Source: Benincasa hispida (lineage: Eukaryota > Streptophyta > Magnoliopsida > Cucurbitales > Cucurbitaceae). From it: 64,000 bases of DNA. The number at the start of each line of letters is the position of its first letter. Position 1 is the stretch's first letter. Both the position numbers and the translations under genes were made by a program. This document shows, piece after piece, positions 45,530 to 57,141 of the stretch. The stretch covers positions 22,639,296 to 22,703,295 of the forward strand of contig NC_052350.1 in NCBI RefSeq assembly GCF_009727055.1. The letters are read 5' to 3'. The notes beneath the pieces are model-generated. The model saw only the letters and a list, made by a program, of their open reading frames with translations, did no database searches and was not told where the DNA came from.

Positions 45530-46300
45530 AACTCTCATTTGGACTAAAACTCCAGTGGATTTTACATATATATATATAATGTTGAATAATGAGAGAATAA
45601 ATAAAAAAAACTAGGGCATCAAATATATATATAATGTTGAAGTGTTCAAATTCAATTTGAGAATTCAATTTAAAGTGTTCAAAATTTAAATTAGAGCATC
45701 AATTTCAAAAAACTATCAATGCCTATCAGTGTTTCTTTTACTATTTCTATAAATAATTTGACATTTTTCCTATCAGTAAAAATTTCTCCCCCTTTTTCCT
45801 TTCTTATGGAAATCTTATTCTTCATGAAAAATTGCTTCTTCTTTCTCTCACAGAAGGTAACTAAAGTTATGATTTTTTTTTTTCATGGAAATCATATCAA
45901 TATTGTTTTTCCCTCTTGTAATACTTTTTAGCTCATGGGTGCATTACTAATCAAAACAATTTGAAATTGCCAATAGTTTACATGGGCAAAATTATGATAC
46001 CCTCTCGTTTCAATTCCAATTAAGTAGAGTTAGTGAACATATTTTAGTTTGTGTGTCTAAAACGAGAGAATAATTTAGTATCAATATCTCAATCAACATC
46101 CATAGTCAACTTTGTCATATTTGGAACTTAACATTGTCAAGTTGTTATCACAATCTTAAAGTTAGTGACAAGGCGACGCTAATGAAAGAGCAAATACTCT
46201 CTAGTATATTTTAAATTCAAGAAGAGCCTTTTCTTTCTTCTTTTTTTTTTTCTTTTTTTGTTTGGACTCTAAGGGTCTCTTCCCTAGTGTCTCCATATAT
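45530..46300. other. AT-rich stretch with no recognised gene
   Basis: After a short polypurine-like piece this is AT-rich, with repeated TATATATAATGTTGAA words at 45566-45580 and 45626-45641. The frame at 45719-45931 is Phe/Ser-rich with no domain. Nothing else was recognised. Confidence 0.5.
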
Positions 46301-47180
46301 ATAAGTCAAGTTAAAGAAAGTTAGACAAACTTAGGATTAAAGAAAAATGGGCGAGTATTAAGAGAGTGAAAAAGTTCTCTCAAAAGTGTCCATATATATT
46401 TATACTTCTTCAATCAAAGTTTCTTTCTTGCTAGAGTGTCTCTCTTTTTTTGTGTACCAACTTCTTCAAGGTAGTATCGAAGAAGCTAGCATAACTTGTT
46501 GTGGTGGAGTTTCTGAAGATTGTATATGGTTTAGGATTATGTGAAGCTTATTGTGTGGGACGCAATTACTCTTGGAGTGCATTCATCAGAAGATGATGGA
46601 AGATCTTCAAATTATTGAAGAAATTAAGAAGCTCAACACTCTAAACTATAAAACATGGTCCACATGCATGGAATTGAATCTCCAAAGCGAAGACTTGTGG
46701 GATATATGTTGTGGGAGGCACTAAAGTCAAGTCACCTAGAGATGCTACTACTTTAAAGAAATTGAATGTCAAGGTAAGTAAGGTATTGGAGTACACTAAT
46801 GGAGATTACTAAGGTAGCATATGATACTTTTACCTCTTTATCAAAGAACAATCATGTGAGTTTGTAGTTTCTGAAGAACGAATTATTGTTTATTGTTCAA
46901 AGGAAGATATCTATTAATCAATACTTCACCCATGTAAAAAATTCTATGTAGTGAAATCTTTCTTAGATTCTATTACTGCTATTTCTTAATCCAGAATGAG
47001 AATAATTATTATTTAGGGTCTTAAATTAGAATATAAAAGTTTTATGGTTCTATTCAAATTTGAAAATCCAATTCTCTTATTAACCCATAAAGTATCACTA
47101 AACATTGAAAAGTCAAATGTCCAAAGTCACATTAAAACACAAAAATAAAGAATCTTCCTATAGTGGGAGAAAAAACGCTC
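46300..47180 (+). pseudogene. Copia Gag remnant of another lineage
   Basis: 46590-47160 reads in pieces as a plus-strand copia Gag: EEIKKLNTLNYKTWSTCMEL, then NLQSEDLWDI, then (after frame changes) VAYDTFTSLSKNNHVSL, NELLFIVQRKISINQYFTHV and EIFLRF. The N-Y-x-x-W start and S-I-x-x-Y-F-x-x-V-K motif are typical of the Gag family named UBN2 or DUF4219. 46300-46480, with CCATATATAT words, may be LTR sequence, and GGTAGTATCGAAGAAGC near 46471 could be a decayed PBS. No zinc knuckle or pol follows; the next feature is the 410-bp repeat. Confidence 0.65.
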
Positions 47181-47188
47181 CTAAGTGG

Positions 47189-47598
47189 CTAAGCAAATAA
47201 TTTTGTTTTTGTTTTTGTTTTTCTTAATTTTTGTGATAATGCTTGCTCTTTAGTTCTCAATTTCCCGATGCAAGTAGGGAACTGCCCCAAGGATAAGGTG
47301 ACAGTGTGACACTAACACCATCACAATGACCGTCATTAATTTCTTCAGTTAGGGCTTCCATTCTGTACGTTTCGATCACTCCAAATGTTGCGACGAGGAT
47401 CCCAGAAAGTTGCCGGAGAAGAAAGAAGGAAGGTGGATGAGGGAGTTTAATGAATACCCAATTCAACTTCATCGAGTCAATAATTGTCGGAAAGATTACA
47501 GAGATGACTTTGCAAATTATGGTCGTCCTTTTCAGTATGTCCTTTCGCATATTCTTCTTCCTCTTTATCGTCGATTTTATTCTTCTTTTGTAGTTAGA
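47189..47598. repeat. 410-bp dispersed repeat, copy 2
   Basis: Matches 5917-6326. Here a plus-strand frame (47410-47604) reads MREFNEYPIQLHRVNNCRKD, then YRDDFANYGRPF. It runs into GTATGTCC, with CTTCTTTTGTAG 60 bp further on, which looks like an exon end and a short intron. The minus strand also has a frame starting MEALTEEINDGHCDGVSVTL, with an equivalent in copy 1 (MEALTEEINVDHCDG), so which strand, if any, is coding is unclear. No family was recognised. Confidence 0.8.
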
Positions 47599-48134
47599 GG
47601 ATAATGTTTGGACCCCCTTTTTCTTGTTTCAAAAGGATTGCAACTTTCCTGCCGACCATTCAATATTCTCCAAAATCTTCACATTCTGATTTGGACCAAT
47701 GTGTGGATTCGTGTAGTTGTATGTCGATAAGAGAATTCTACATTCCAAAAATTATTTGCGAGCTAACAAATTAATCTAATCTGACATATACTGGGATTGA
47801 TCATGAACCACTTTTTTCAGGAGAAAAGCTTTTTCTTCAGAATTAGTTAAAATTGTTGCTAAACAGAGGGAAAATGGGATCATAATAGTTAAATCCATGA
47901 TTTGGAATTTGATAATCCCTTAACCCCAAGAAAAAGTTAGGTTTGAATCTGATGGAATTGCCAAAGAATGAGAGATTTGTGGCAGTGATGAGTGAAACTG
48001 GCAATACTTTATACATAAAGCATGTTACATTCTCAATTCAAACTTTAGATGACAATCTAGAGTGCAGGAGAGAATTAAAAGGAAAGTCAAAACATTACAC
48101 AACACTTGGGTTTTTTTTTCTTGTATGGTTCCCA
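47599..48134. other. Intergenic region and 3' flank of the transporter gene
   Basis: Contains the probable 3' UTR of the minus-strand transporter (below 48135). No clear polyadenylation signal could be fixed. The plus-strand frame at 47943-48254 overlaps the last exon antisense and is a shadow. Confidence 0.5.
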
Positions 48135-51100
48135 TTAGCATTTCTCTTCAGCCAAGTTGCCATTCACTATGCTACTCTTCTGGAAGTCTTCGCGCTTTTG
48201 TGGCATGTACCAGATAACACATACCAGAAAAGCAACAAAGTTTATGATGCTTAATATGGTCAATAGTCCATAGAAGCAGTCAAGTCTGCCATAATTTATA
48301 TTGTCTGCAAGCCAGCCTTCTCCATCATTTCCTGTCACCCTTTTCACAACTGAAACCAAGAAACTACTGATGAAAAACCCAAATGATAAAGTCGAGAGGA
48401 AGAGACCGGTACTCATAGTTTTCATCCCTTTGGGAGATCTGGTTATGAAGAAATCAAGTTGCCCCGTGTATATGAAGGCTTCACCTGCACCCACCAAGAA
48501 AAACTGTGGGATCAATAAGAACACACTTATAGGTAGGGTAGCTGTGTCGCCACCGACTGCTTCTGCTACTGCCAGCCTTTTCCTCTCGGCTAATGCTGCT
48601 GCTGCCATTCCAAGTATTGACAGGACAAGGCCTATGGCCATTCTCTGTATGTTTGTGAAACCTGTGGCATAAGAACATAACTAGTTCAGGATTCTTTGAA
48701 GAAATGTTTATACCAGTAGAGATTAGGATTTTGATGGATCTTAATTTACCTTGTTTGCCTTTCCATTTCTTCCAAAGAGGCATGATAAGACGGTCATAAA
48801 CACCTAGAGTTATTAGTATGGCTGCTACAAAGAAGACAGTGAGAGAGCCTGCTGGGATTTGGAAAGATCCAATTGATCTCTCCATGGTGGATGCTTGTTG
48901 AACTGAGAAAGTGATCATCTGAGCATATGTAGTCCAGAAGATGATGGTTGTGGCCCATATTGGTAGCAATCTTGCCATCATTTTCACCTCCTCTACCCTC
49001 GTCACTGAGCTTAGCTTCCATGGATTTAGCACCGAAACAGCTCCATGCTTCTCGAAATCTCCTTCTGCAACAATCGCAGCCTTGTCCAAGAATCTATACA
49101 ACAAGGAATCACAAATTAATTTACTTGAAGAACTCTTTGTGGAAAGATTATTTTTATGAAGTTCACTTTATGTTCCTTCTAAGATCTTTGCATATTTAAC
49201 ATTAATCAACTAAACTAAACTTTAGCAAATAGTTAGTTACAGTTAAAGTCGTTTTGTATACTATGAATATGATTAATTGAATCATTTGAAAATTGTAGAT
49301 GATTAATGAACTTACTGGAATTGTTTTGTATGCTCGATTCTTGAAGCCTGGTCAGGAGAATCTTCATAAAGCAAACCAACATTCTGAGGAAGCTCCATTT
49401 TTCTCTTTTTGATTGCAGCAGCAATGACTTGTAGAATATGAACTACAGGGCTTCCTATGCTCTTCTTGTATCTGTACTTCCTGGTACCCGAAAGGAACAA
49501 CAAAATCGCGACAAGCATCGAGACAGAACAAATCCCATATGCCCAACTCCGATCCACTTCATCTTGAATATAAACCAGCACTGTGACGGCCATCAAAGTC
49601 CCAGTGCTGATAAAGAAGAAGAACCTGTTAAAGAAATAGGCCATTTTAGCCTTTTCTTTCTCATCTGTATCGTCAAACTGGTCGGTTCCAAAACCCGAAA
49701 TGCTTGATTTTAAGCCACCAGTCCCCAAAGCAATTAGATACAAAGCTAGGTACAGAATTCCCATTTGAAATCCATTTGCTTCCTTGCAGGTTTTGGTGTC
49801 ATCGCACGGCGGTGGACGAAGCTGTGGCAGTTTTGTTGAAACTGCAAGTGCAGCAGTCCCCTATGGTACCAAATTTGAAACCATTGTGACTTATTATCTC
49901 AATTCACAACATTATATTATCTCTAGTTATATGTCAAGTTCATTGATTCAATTTTTAGTTTGAACATACCAGTGTTTGAATGATGGCAGATATGAGAATG
50001 GTGTAATATCGGCCAAGAAAAGAATCAGCAAGAAAGCCTCCGAGCAAACAGAGGAGAAAGCAAGTACCCATGAAATCTGTAACGATGTTGGCTGAAGCCG
50101 AACTGGGCAGATGCATTACCCCGCCCAAGTACGTCACAAGATTCACTGCTATTCCCATTGTTGACAGCCTTTCACATATTTCAATACCTGAACATTGATT
50201 TTTTTTTAATTAAAGCTTAATACTTTTTATGATTGAACATTTATTACTACTGATGAAGCTCTTGATTCCTGTCGGCTGTCACTGTTTCCTTTTACTGAAG
50301 GAACCTCCATATGGGTTCCAAAACTTTCTTCTTTTTGAAAGAAATTTTCGAAGTGGGAGTTTTATTTGAAGTAATATAAATGAGAAAAGGAAAATAGTTT
50401 TCAATATTTTAACTTTTACTAATCGCTACATAAACGGCATGTTTTGTCAAGAAATAGAAGACCACGTTTGCAGGTCCCACAACTAAAAAAAACATCAATT
50501 CATTCGATTTATTAACTCCGTATGCTATAAACTCCATGACTAAACAACTTCACTACTTGTTCCAAAACGCTCCCTAAAAGTGTTCTTCTTAGGCAAAATT
50601 TCCATGACATGTTTCCTTCTACAATCTTCTTAGCTAAAAATATTAATTAAGAATTAAATATTCAAAAAATACGGCTTATATTGACTAAAAAGAATTGTGG
50701 TAGGAATTAGGATAACTCCACTTTTTGTTTGTCTCAAGGGAAAAAAAATCAATTTCATGACTTATTAATTTCTTATATTATGGGTTTCATGACTAAACAA
50801 CTCTCTAAACTTGACACCCCTTCATATTAAATAACTTAAAAGAATTATGATCAAAATATTTAGAAAAATGTTTCTTTTTAGTAAATTTCCTATAATGTTC
50901 TGAAAAATATATAATTATGCTTCAGCAATGTTTCAAATAAAACACTTCTTAAACATTTATCCAACTAAATCTTTGTTCTTTTTGCAACAGTTTCCTAAAA
51001 CATAGTTTAATCTGCGACGAAAAACAAAGTGATGTTTCATAAAAAAAGGCAACATGACATTGAATGTTGGATAAAATTATCGATTCTGATGAAGGGACAT

Positions 51101-51157
51101 AAGATTGTCATTAAATTCCCATATACACACAAAAAAAAAAAAAGAAAAAAGAAAAAN

Positions 51158-51204
<47 letters not shown>

Positions 51205-52180
51205 AGAAAAGCGTCACTAATCTGCTAATCTTACACGTACGTCCCTCTCAATTATTCTGTTCTTCAACTTTTTAAAATTTGGAGCTTTGTTGTTGGAACA
51301 GAATCTGCTGATCAAACCCTTCATGGAAAAACCACAAATCCCCCCAAATGAATCCCAAAGGAATCTCTGCCTACTCCTCTTTGTATTTTCTCGGAAAAAA
51401 TGTCGAGAAAGAACGGAGAAATATTTCTAGTACTCTCGTAATACTATTCTTGTCGAGAAAGAACGGAGAAAGATTTCTAGTACTCTTGTAATACTACTCT
51501 CTAGGTTCACACTTAAAAATTCATTGCCTTAGATTTGGTATAGGTGTTGAGTAGTTTCATACACAATAGTACATAAAATATTCTTGTAAAAGTTAAATCA
51601 AGTAGAAAGTAATTTGAAAGATAGACGTTGTCCAAGCAAAAAAATCAATATGTGAAAAAATTTACCACATGAAAATTTTATTGCACAACTGCTTAGGTTG
51701 CACATCGATGTGCAGCACCTAAGTTTTTTTCATATTCATATTGGAATATTAATCTTAGTTTTATTTATAAAATGATTAAAGAAGGTTCAAAGCAAAAAAG
51801 TTCCAACTTTTTCTTGATTCTCTTTTTGAACAAAATAGATACTAGAAAGAAAACCTTTATGGAAGCAGAAAACATTATAAAAAGAATGAATGAATCACAT
51901 TTTTATAATAGCTTAGAGTATTAAATTAGATTAATGAAGTAATAATGAATAATAAATTTAGATACCTAAAATAAGAGCAGCAGGAATCCAACCACCAGTC
52001 TTAGACTTATCAGCTGGAAAACCTTTGTAATCCACAGCATCAGCTACTGTCCAACTTAGCTTCTTCCCATCCTAAAAATAAACCAAAAGATAAAATTTTC
52101 AAACAAACCCATTTAAAATAAGACAAAAATGAAGCTGAAGAAGAAAATTGAGCCTCCATTTTTGAAGAAAAACCAACCAT
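48135..52180 (-). CDS. NPF6.2: NRT1/PTR family (NPF6.2/NRT1.4-like) proton-coupled transporter, six exons
   Basis: Exons: 52178-52180, 51966-52071, 49970-50187, 49316-49860, 48750-49093, 48135-48661. All introns are GT...AG, phases agree, giving 580 aa (Arabidopsis NPF6.2 is about 585). It is a plasma-membrane-type 12-helix major-facilitator protein. The proton-coupling E-x-x-E-R motif is EICER at 39-43. NPF words include LADSFLGRYYT (the Thr matching NRT1.1 Thr101 is at 99), ISGFGTDQFDD, FFNRFFFFIS and MSTGLF. Tyr347 in FWTTYAQM replaces the nitrate-binding His of NRT1.1, favouring NPF6.2 over NPF6.3. NPF6.2 is a low-affinity nitrate transporter of petioles in Arabidopsis; substrate here is inferred. 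Exon 1 as called codes only the Met, since an in-frame TAG precedes exon 2 and the nearest phase-correct ATG abuts a GT. Intron 2 is 1778 bp. Confidence 0.93.
51130..51209. repeat. A-rich low-complexity tract in intron 2, with one N
   Basis: About 80 bp of A with scattered G, N at 51157. It makes a Lys-rich artefact frame. Homopolymer length here is unreliable. It lies in intron 2 of the transporter and does not affect the CDS. Confidence 0.95.
51401..51500. repeat. 50-bp tandem duplication in intron 2
   Basis: Two near-identical adjacent units starting TGTCGAGAAAGAACGGAGAA at 51401 and 51451. Confidence 0.92.
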
Positions 52181-52300
52181 TTTTGAAGGTTGAATATATG
52201 GAGAAGATGCAAGAGAGGAGTTTGGGAGTTTATTTAAAATGGTTAATATGGAAGTTTGAAACTTAGAGTGTGTGTGCTTAAAGAGAAGAGAAGTTGGTGG

Positions 52301-52310
52301 TTTTTATAGG
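52301..52310 (-). promoter_or_regulatory. TATA box of the transporter gene
   Basis: The minus strand reads CCTATAAAAA, about 120 bp upstream of the ATG. A start about 30 bp downstream would give a 5' UTR of about 90 bp. The next 30 bp contain CCACCAACTTCTCTTCTC, a CT-rich stretch common at plant initiation regions. Confidence 0.65.
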
Positions 52311-53302
52311 CAAAGAATTGTGTAAAGGGAAGAGGGGAATCCCAAAGCAAGTTGGAGAGAGGGCACAAAGGGCACTGTTTTTCTGTTGTTGATAAAAGGC
52401 AACAAAAGGATTAGGTTGATAGCATTTTAGTGGAAGTTTCTGGCTCTGATTGAAACTTTTGTTCTTCTACTATCTTTTCTTTTTTATATATATGTAACAT
52501 ATAATGATTTTGGTTAATTTATAAGGTTGTTTATTATTTTATCTTTGAATTAAGCTTTTCAATATGAAATATGTTTTCTGGTTGGAAAATTATTCAATAT
52601 GACCACTACAAAGTATATGATTATTATTTGATTCCTTGAAAAACTTTTTCTCTCTCTTTCATGCATCCTATAGTCTAAAATGTAACATTGTACTATAAAC
52701 TTTGAACTTAAGCTTGTTTGAAATAGTTTCTAAGATAGTTGGTGTTTGTTATCAATATTAAAGCTCTATTTGATCATTTATTTAGGTCTTTTGGTTGTGA
52801 AATTAAGTTCGAAGATACTACGTTTATGTACGAGTTTTTCTTTTACCTATTTTTAAGGATGTTTTCAAAATCCAAACTAAGTTTTATAGTCTAGAAAAAG
52901 AAAATTAGTTTTCATAGACCTATTTTTGTTTTTTTGAATTTGGTTATAAATTAAAATGCAAGTATGTACAATTTTTAAAAACTAAAAAGTTAAAATCAAG
53001 ACCTTGAGTAACAATTTCATTGTTTTTCTGTTTTTAATTATTGAAATTTATGCTTTTTTTCTTCTCAATTTTTCAATTATAGTTTTCATCTTTATTAAAG
53101 AAACGTGATTCTTGGTCAAATTTTAAGATGGACAAAGACTACTTGTTAAAAACACTAATAGAATGTGGACAAAAGCATAAATCTTATTAGTGAACGTACG
53201 TAGTGTTTATAAACTTAATTTTTAAAAATATAAAACTAATAACCATATGGTTATCAAACTTGGCTCAAATAGTGATGGTCAAACAGGTCATCTAAACTAA
53301 AG
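52311..53302. other. Upstream intergenic region, AT-rich
   Basis: Holds the proximal promoter of the transporter on the minus strand. No second gene or repeat is evident. Confidence 0.5.
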
Positions 53303-53551
53303 AGATAGTTACAAATATAGTAATTAGGCTCAAAGTATTAACAATTATATCATGATGCAAAAGAATTTGCAGATACAAAAAAAATTATATCCTAGTATCG
53401 AAGTCTATTATTGATAGATTCTATCACTAATATGAGTTCTATCAACGATAAAGTCTATCACTAATAGATTTTGTTGTATTTATAATTTTTTAAAATATTG
53501 CTATAGACTTAATTATTAATTTTTAAAGTGATATTCATTATAATTACCCTA
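53303..53551. mobile_element. MITE-like element, copy 1
   Basis: About 250 bp. It starts with a TTACAAATATAGTAATTAGG stretch and ends with ATTATAATTACCCT. The body holds TCTATCACTAATA/GATAGA words and ATTGCTATAGACTTAATTATT. Organisation matches 53962-54223 point for point, including AGGCTCAAAGTATTAACAA near the left end. No coding capacity. Ends are roughly inverted. Confidence 0.65.
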
Positions 53552-53961
53552 AACTAGAAACGGTTTATCAATGACATGAACTTGTTTAAAACAAAATGAA
53601 AAGTCTGCTTTAAAAAAAAAAAATAACAAACAAAACGAAAAGTTTGGAAGTCTATTTGTATCATAATCTTTTCCAAATATAAAGACTAAAATACCATTTA
53701 AGTTAAGTACTAAATACAATCTTAAAAGTAGTTTGGTAGACAACTTAGATTCGATTTTATGTTTTTAGTTCACTTAGTCAAGTAAATATGTATTTGGTTG
53801 ACAGTTTGGATTCTGTTTTCAAAAACTGTTTATGGATTCTATGATTCAAATAGTACAAATTCTAAAGCCTTTTTATATTTTTAGAGTATTGAAATTTTGA
53901 ATTCAAAATTTTAAAATGAAGAATTATATTAAAAATTAAAAAATAATAACAAATATATTAT
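53552..53961. other. Spacer between the MITE-like elements
   Basis: AT-rich with no repeat or gene recognised. The frame at 53549-53743 has no features of a gene. Confidence 0.5.
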
Positions 53962-54223
53962 GGGAATAATTGCAAATATAGACATTAGACTCAAAGTATT
54001 AACAAATATAACATAATGTAAAAAAATTGCAAATATGGCCAAATTTAAATAGTCTATTGATAGACCATATTATTGGTAGACATATCTCTGCTAAGAGTCT
54101 ATCAACGATAGAAGTCTATCGCTATAGACTTGTCTATATTTGCAATTTTGTCTATCAATTTTTTTAAATGATGTTATACACTTGGTTATTATTCCTAAAA
54201 ATGCTATCAATTGCAATTACCCT
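53962..54223. mobile_element. MITE-like element, copy 2
   Basis: About 262 bp. Left end GGGAATAATTGCAAATATAG and right end CTATCAATTGCAATTACCCT are imperfect inverted repeats (compare the complement AGGGTAATTGCAATTGATAG). The centre is rich in TCTATCA/GATAGA. A possible third, partial relative starts near 58376 (AGGGCTAATTGCATAAATAG). Confidence 0.7.
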
Positions 54224-55314
54224 ATAATATGTCATGTTATAAACTCAATTATTTTTGTTAAATTAAAACATATAATATATTAGATCTTATATATTATATG
54301 ATATTACAAAATAATAGTTGTACAAAAATTTTAACATAAAACAAGTTTATAAATTAGTTAATGGTTTATATTCCACTAGTAAGTAATTAATATATTTTTT
54401 CACACATTTTGAAATTTTGTTTAAATTAGAATTCAATTCTTAAATTTGATATAAATATATCTGAAAACATGAAATACAATTATATTTTTTTTAATCTCTT
54501 ATTTTTAAAATTCTATTTTTAAATTGTCCATCCAGTCGACCCTTAATAACCCACCGAACCTATAATAATTTCACCTAATTATGAGTGGAAATTCAGATTG
54601 ACATTGATTCATCAGAAAAAGAAAGGAAAAAAAAAAACTATATTATATAGAAAAAGGAAGAAAAAAATAGAAAAAAAAAATGTTGGGGATTGAGGTCGGT
54701 TGAGGGAAAAGATTGGAATCTAGAAGAAGGCCAAGACCAATTGGAGCCTTCCAAATTTGCAATTATAACCTTATATTTTCTCCATCTCTCAATCCTCACC
54801 TTTAGTTTTGTGGAGAATATAAAAGAGAGAGTTTTAGTTTTGGAAGAAACATTACAATTAAGTGCAAAATATCATTTTAGTCTATATATTTTTAAATTGA
54901 GTTAATTTTAGTTCTTATACTTTATCTAAATCTTAAATTTAATCTCGAATTCTGCTAATTTATTATTGACTTTCGTTAAAAAAAAAATGTTATTCATTAA
55001 TACTTTAACTATAAATTTTTTTAACATATTTATATATTATATTCTTGAAAACTATAATTATTATTTAACCATTTCGATAAAACCTGATTTTGTGGAACTA
55101 AATTTAAGATTAAACTTCAAATGTTAGATTTTTTAAAAATTTAATATTATCATTAACATGACTATTTTATTTTTTAGATCAATTATTTTATTAGGCCAAT
55201 TAAATAAAAGATAATTTCCTAATTAAACATCTAGAGATGTTTATATAAAGATAAAATCCCAGGGATTGGTCATTTCTCTTTCTTATTAAAGTAGTTTTTT
55301 CCTCCTCTATCAAG
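54224..55314. other. AT-rich intergenic region
   Basis: No supported gene. The frame at 54690-54905 lacks any domain. Nothing else was recognised. Confidence 0.5.
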
Positions 55315-55449
55315 AAACCTAATTAAGGCCAACAAGAACGTAACTCAACTGGCACATGTTCATACTATTAACCTCGTGATCTAATGTTCGATCCCCCACC
55401 TCACACTTTAATTACAATACCTTTCAAAAAAAAAAAAAACCTAATTAAG
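55315..55449 (+). mobile_element. tRNA-derived SINE with 13-bp TSD
   Basis: The body (55328-55436) has a pol III A box (TAACTCAACTGG, 55341-55352) and B box (GTTCGATCC, 55386-55394) 34 bp apart, followed by CCCCACCTCACAC and an A tail. It is flanked by AAACCTAATTAAG (55315-55327 and 55437-55449), a perfect target duplication. At about 109 bp it is a short SINE. No full tRNA cloverleaf is present, so it is not a tRNA gene. Confidence 0.88.
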
Positions 55450-56658
55450 TTCGCTAAAGGAAGGTTAAGAGAGAGAAACTTAATTCCTAATTAGATCAAT
55501 ATCATGAATCAAGGTATACTACTCTAACTTATATTATGAAAATCACCTAGTTCAAAAATCTTGACATTTATTATTTTATATAATATTAAGATTTTATTGT
55601 ATAATCATAAAGTTATAGGAACTAAAATATAGTATTCTAACCTTACATTAGCTAGATAAAGAGTGAACTATGAATATATAAGTAAAAAGATAATTATACG
55701 AGATCGAATGAAATAAAAAAACAAAGTTATGAGGATTATGTCTAAAATAGACAATACCGTATCATCATCGAGATATATATAAAAGGTGGTTGTGTTGAAC
55801 AATTATTATTATTATTAGTATGGCTGGTTGTGAATAAGTGTACAGCCACCCCAGTTTTTTTATAAGTGGTTTTGGTACCCCACAAAGGTAGTCCAAAAAG
55901 CAAAGCGATTGTTGATCCCACCACTTAGAATAAAATTCTTTTCATCTCTTTCCATTTTCTCCGCATCGACCCCAAAAACCCAGATGGAGCCTTCCATTGG
56001 TTACTTTCTTTTGTCTTTCATCCAGAGAAGTAGTAGTGGTTCTTTTCAATTTGCTTTTCTACACTATGTGGAATATATATTATTGGTCTTTCTTGATGAG
56101 TTGTTTTTGTGGATACATGTGGCACACACATTTATATGTTGGTTTAATAATATTTGGGGTTTTGCCGAAACTACTTTTTAACTGCTTTTGCGAGACTTAT
56201 AGCTAACTTATAAGGATTGATATTGTCGCACTCTTAAGCCTGTAGGATGAAGCTCTTTTGAGCTTGTTGATACATTTGAATCGACTAGCAACTGGACTTG
56301 GCATCTCAAATACACTCTAATGTCTAAGTTAGTATAGTACACTCAAGATTTATTTGAGACGTTGAGTTGATTATTATAATCTGTATATTATAGTTTATAG
56401 GTTATAATAATTTAGGTTTAGAGTGCAAACTATTTTAGTTTGAGTAGAAAATAGGGAACATTGTAACAAAGAGGTAAAGAGATGGTGCGTAGGATATAGT
56501 AACCACCAAAACGAATAGGGATCTGAAATAATAATATTGTAGTTAGACGTTGGTTATAAAAAGTGGAAGCACCAACTATTATAATTGGACCCTAAACATG
56601 GAGTGAACTAATAGCTTACTCCACCCACCTAAAGTTGGAAGCTCAAACACCCATTCAG
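55450..56658. other. Intergenic region without a supported gene
   Basis: Frames at 55742-55924 (minus) and 55909-56206 (plus) show no conserved domain and overlap one another. The sequence near 55980, with ATGGAGCCTTCCATTGG, could be a start but leads only to a hydrophobic stretch with no recognised family. Confidence 0.4.
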
Positions 56659-57141
56659 AGTATTGCTTACCCTTCCATGTAGATGAATGAGGCTATTTAT
56701 AGAGTTGTCTGGTATTTGCCTAGGACATGTGTAATATCAACAGTGTTAGTGTAGGTGTAGTCCTTGAGGTTGTAGGCTTTCAGTTAATGAGCTTGGTTTG
56801 AATATTACTCCTTTAGTGATAGAGATTGAGTTTGTGTGGTTGACCCAACACTAGAGGGCTACATCAATGGTAAGAGAATATGGCATCAACGTGGTGTCAA
56901 GCCAAGTATACTCCCATACCTAAGTTAGTAGATTAGTTCAGCTAAGCAGGTAGAGTATTGCTTACCTCAAGGTGGATGAATGAGACTATTTATAGAGTCA
57001 TCTGATATCTGCTTGAAACATGTGTAACATCGACAATGTCAACATAGATGTAGTCCTTGAGGTTATACACTTTCAATCATTGAACTTGGGCTCAGATATT
57101 ACCCCTTTAGTGATAGGGATCGAGTTTGGCTTAAATGACCA
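56659..57141. repeat. Direct repeat of about 190 bp, with TATA-like cores
   Basis: 56659-56852 and 56954-57141 share AGTATTGCTTACC, then GGATGAATGAG or AGATGAATGAG, CTATTTATAGAG, TGTAGTCCTTGAGGTT and TACTCCTTTAGTGATAG or TACCCCTTTAGTGATAG. Offset is 295 bp. On the minus strand each has CTCTATAAATAG, as in retroelement promoters. This may be LTR debris; no element could be named. Confidence 0.75.

Noticed and set aside
48301..48672. Plus-strand open frame of 123 codons
   Set aside because: Antisense shadow of the last exon of the transporter, as are 48941-49199 and 49438-49889 in other exons.
51029..51220. Lysine-rich frame
   Set aside because: Product of the A-rich tract with an N inside intron 2.
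55328..55436. A possible tRNA gene
   Set aside because: Only A and B boxes are present. There is no cloverleaf, and an A tail and target duplication show a SINE.
55909..56206. Two overlapping frames with a hydrophobic stretch
   Set aside because: No recognised domain, no splice signals supporting a longer gene, and competing overlapping frames. A small unknown gene cannot be excluded.
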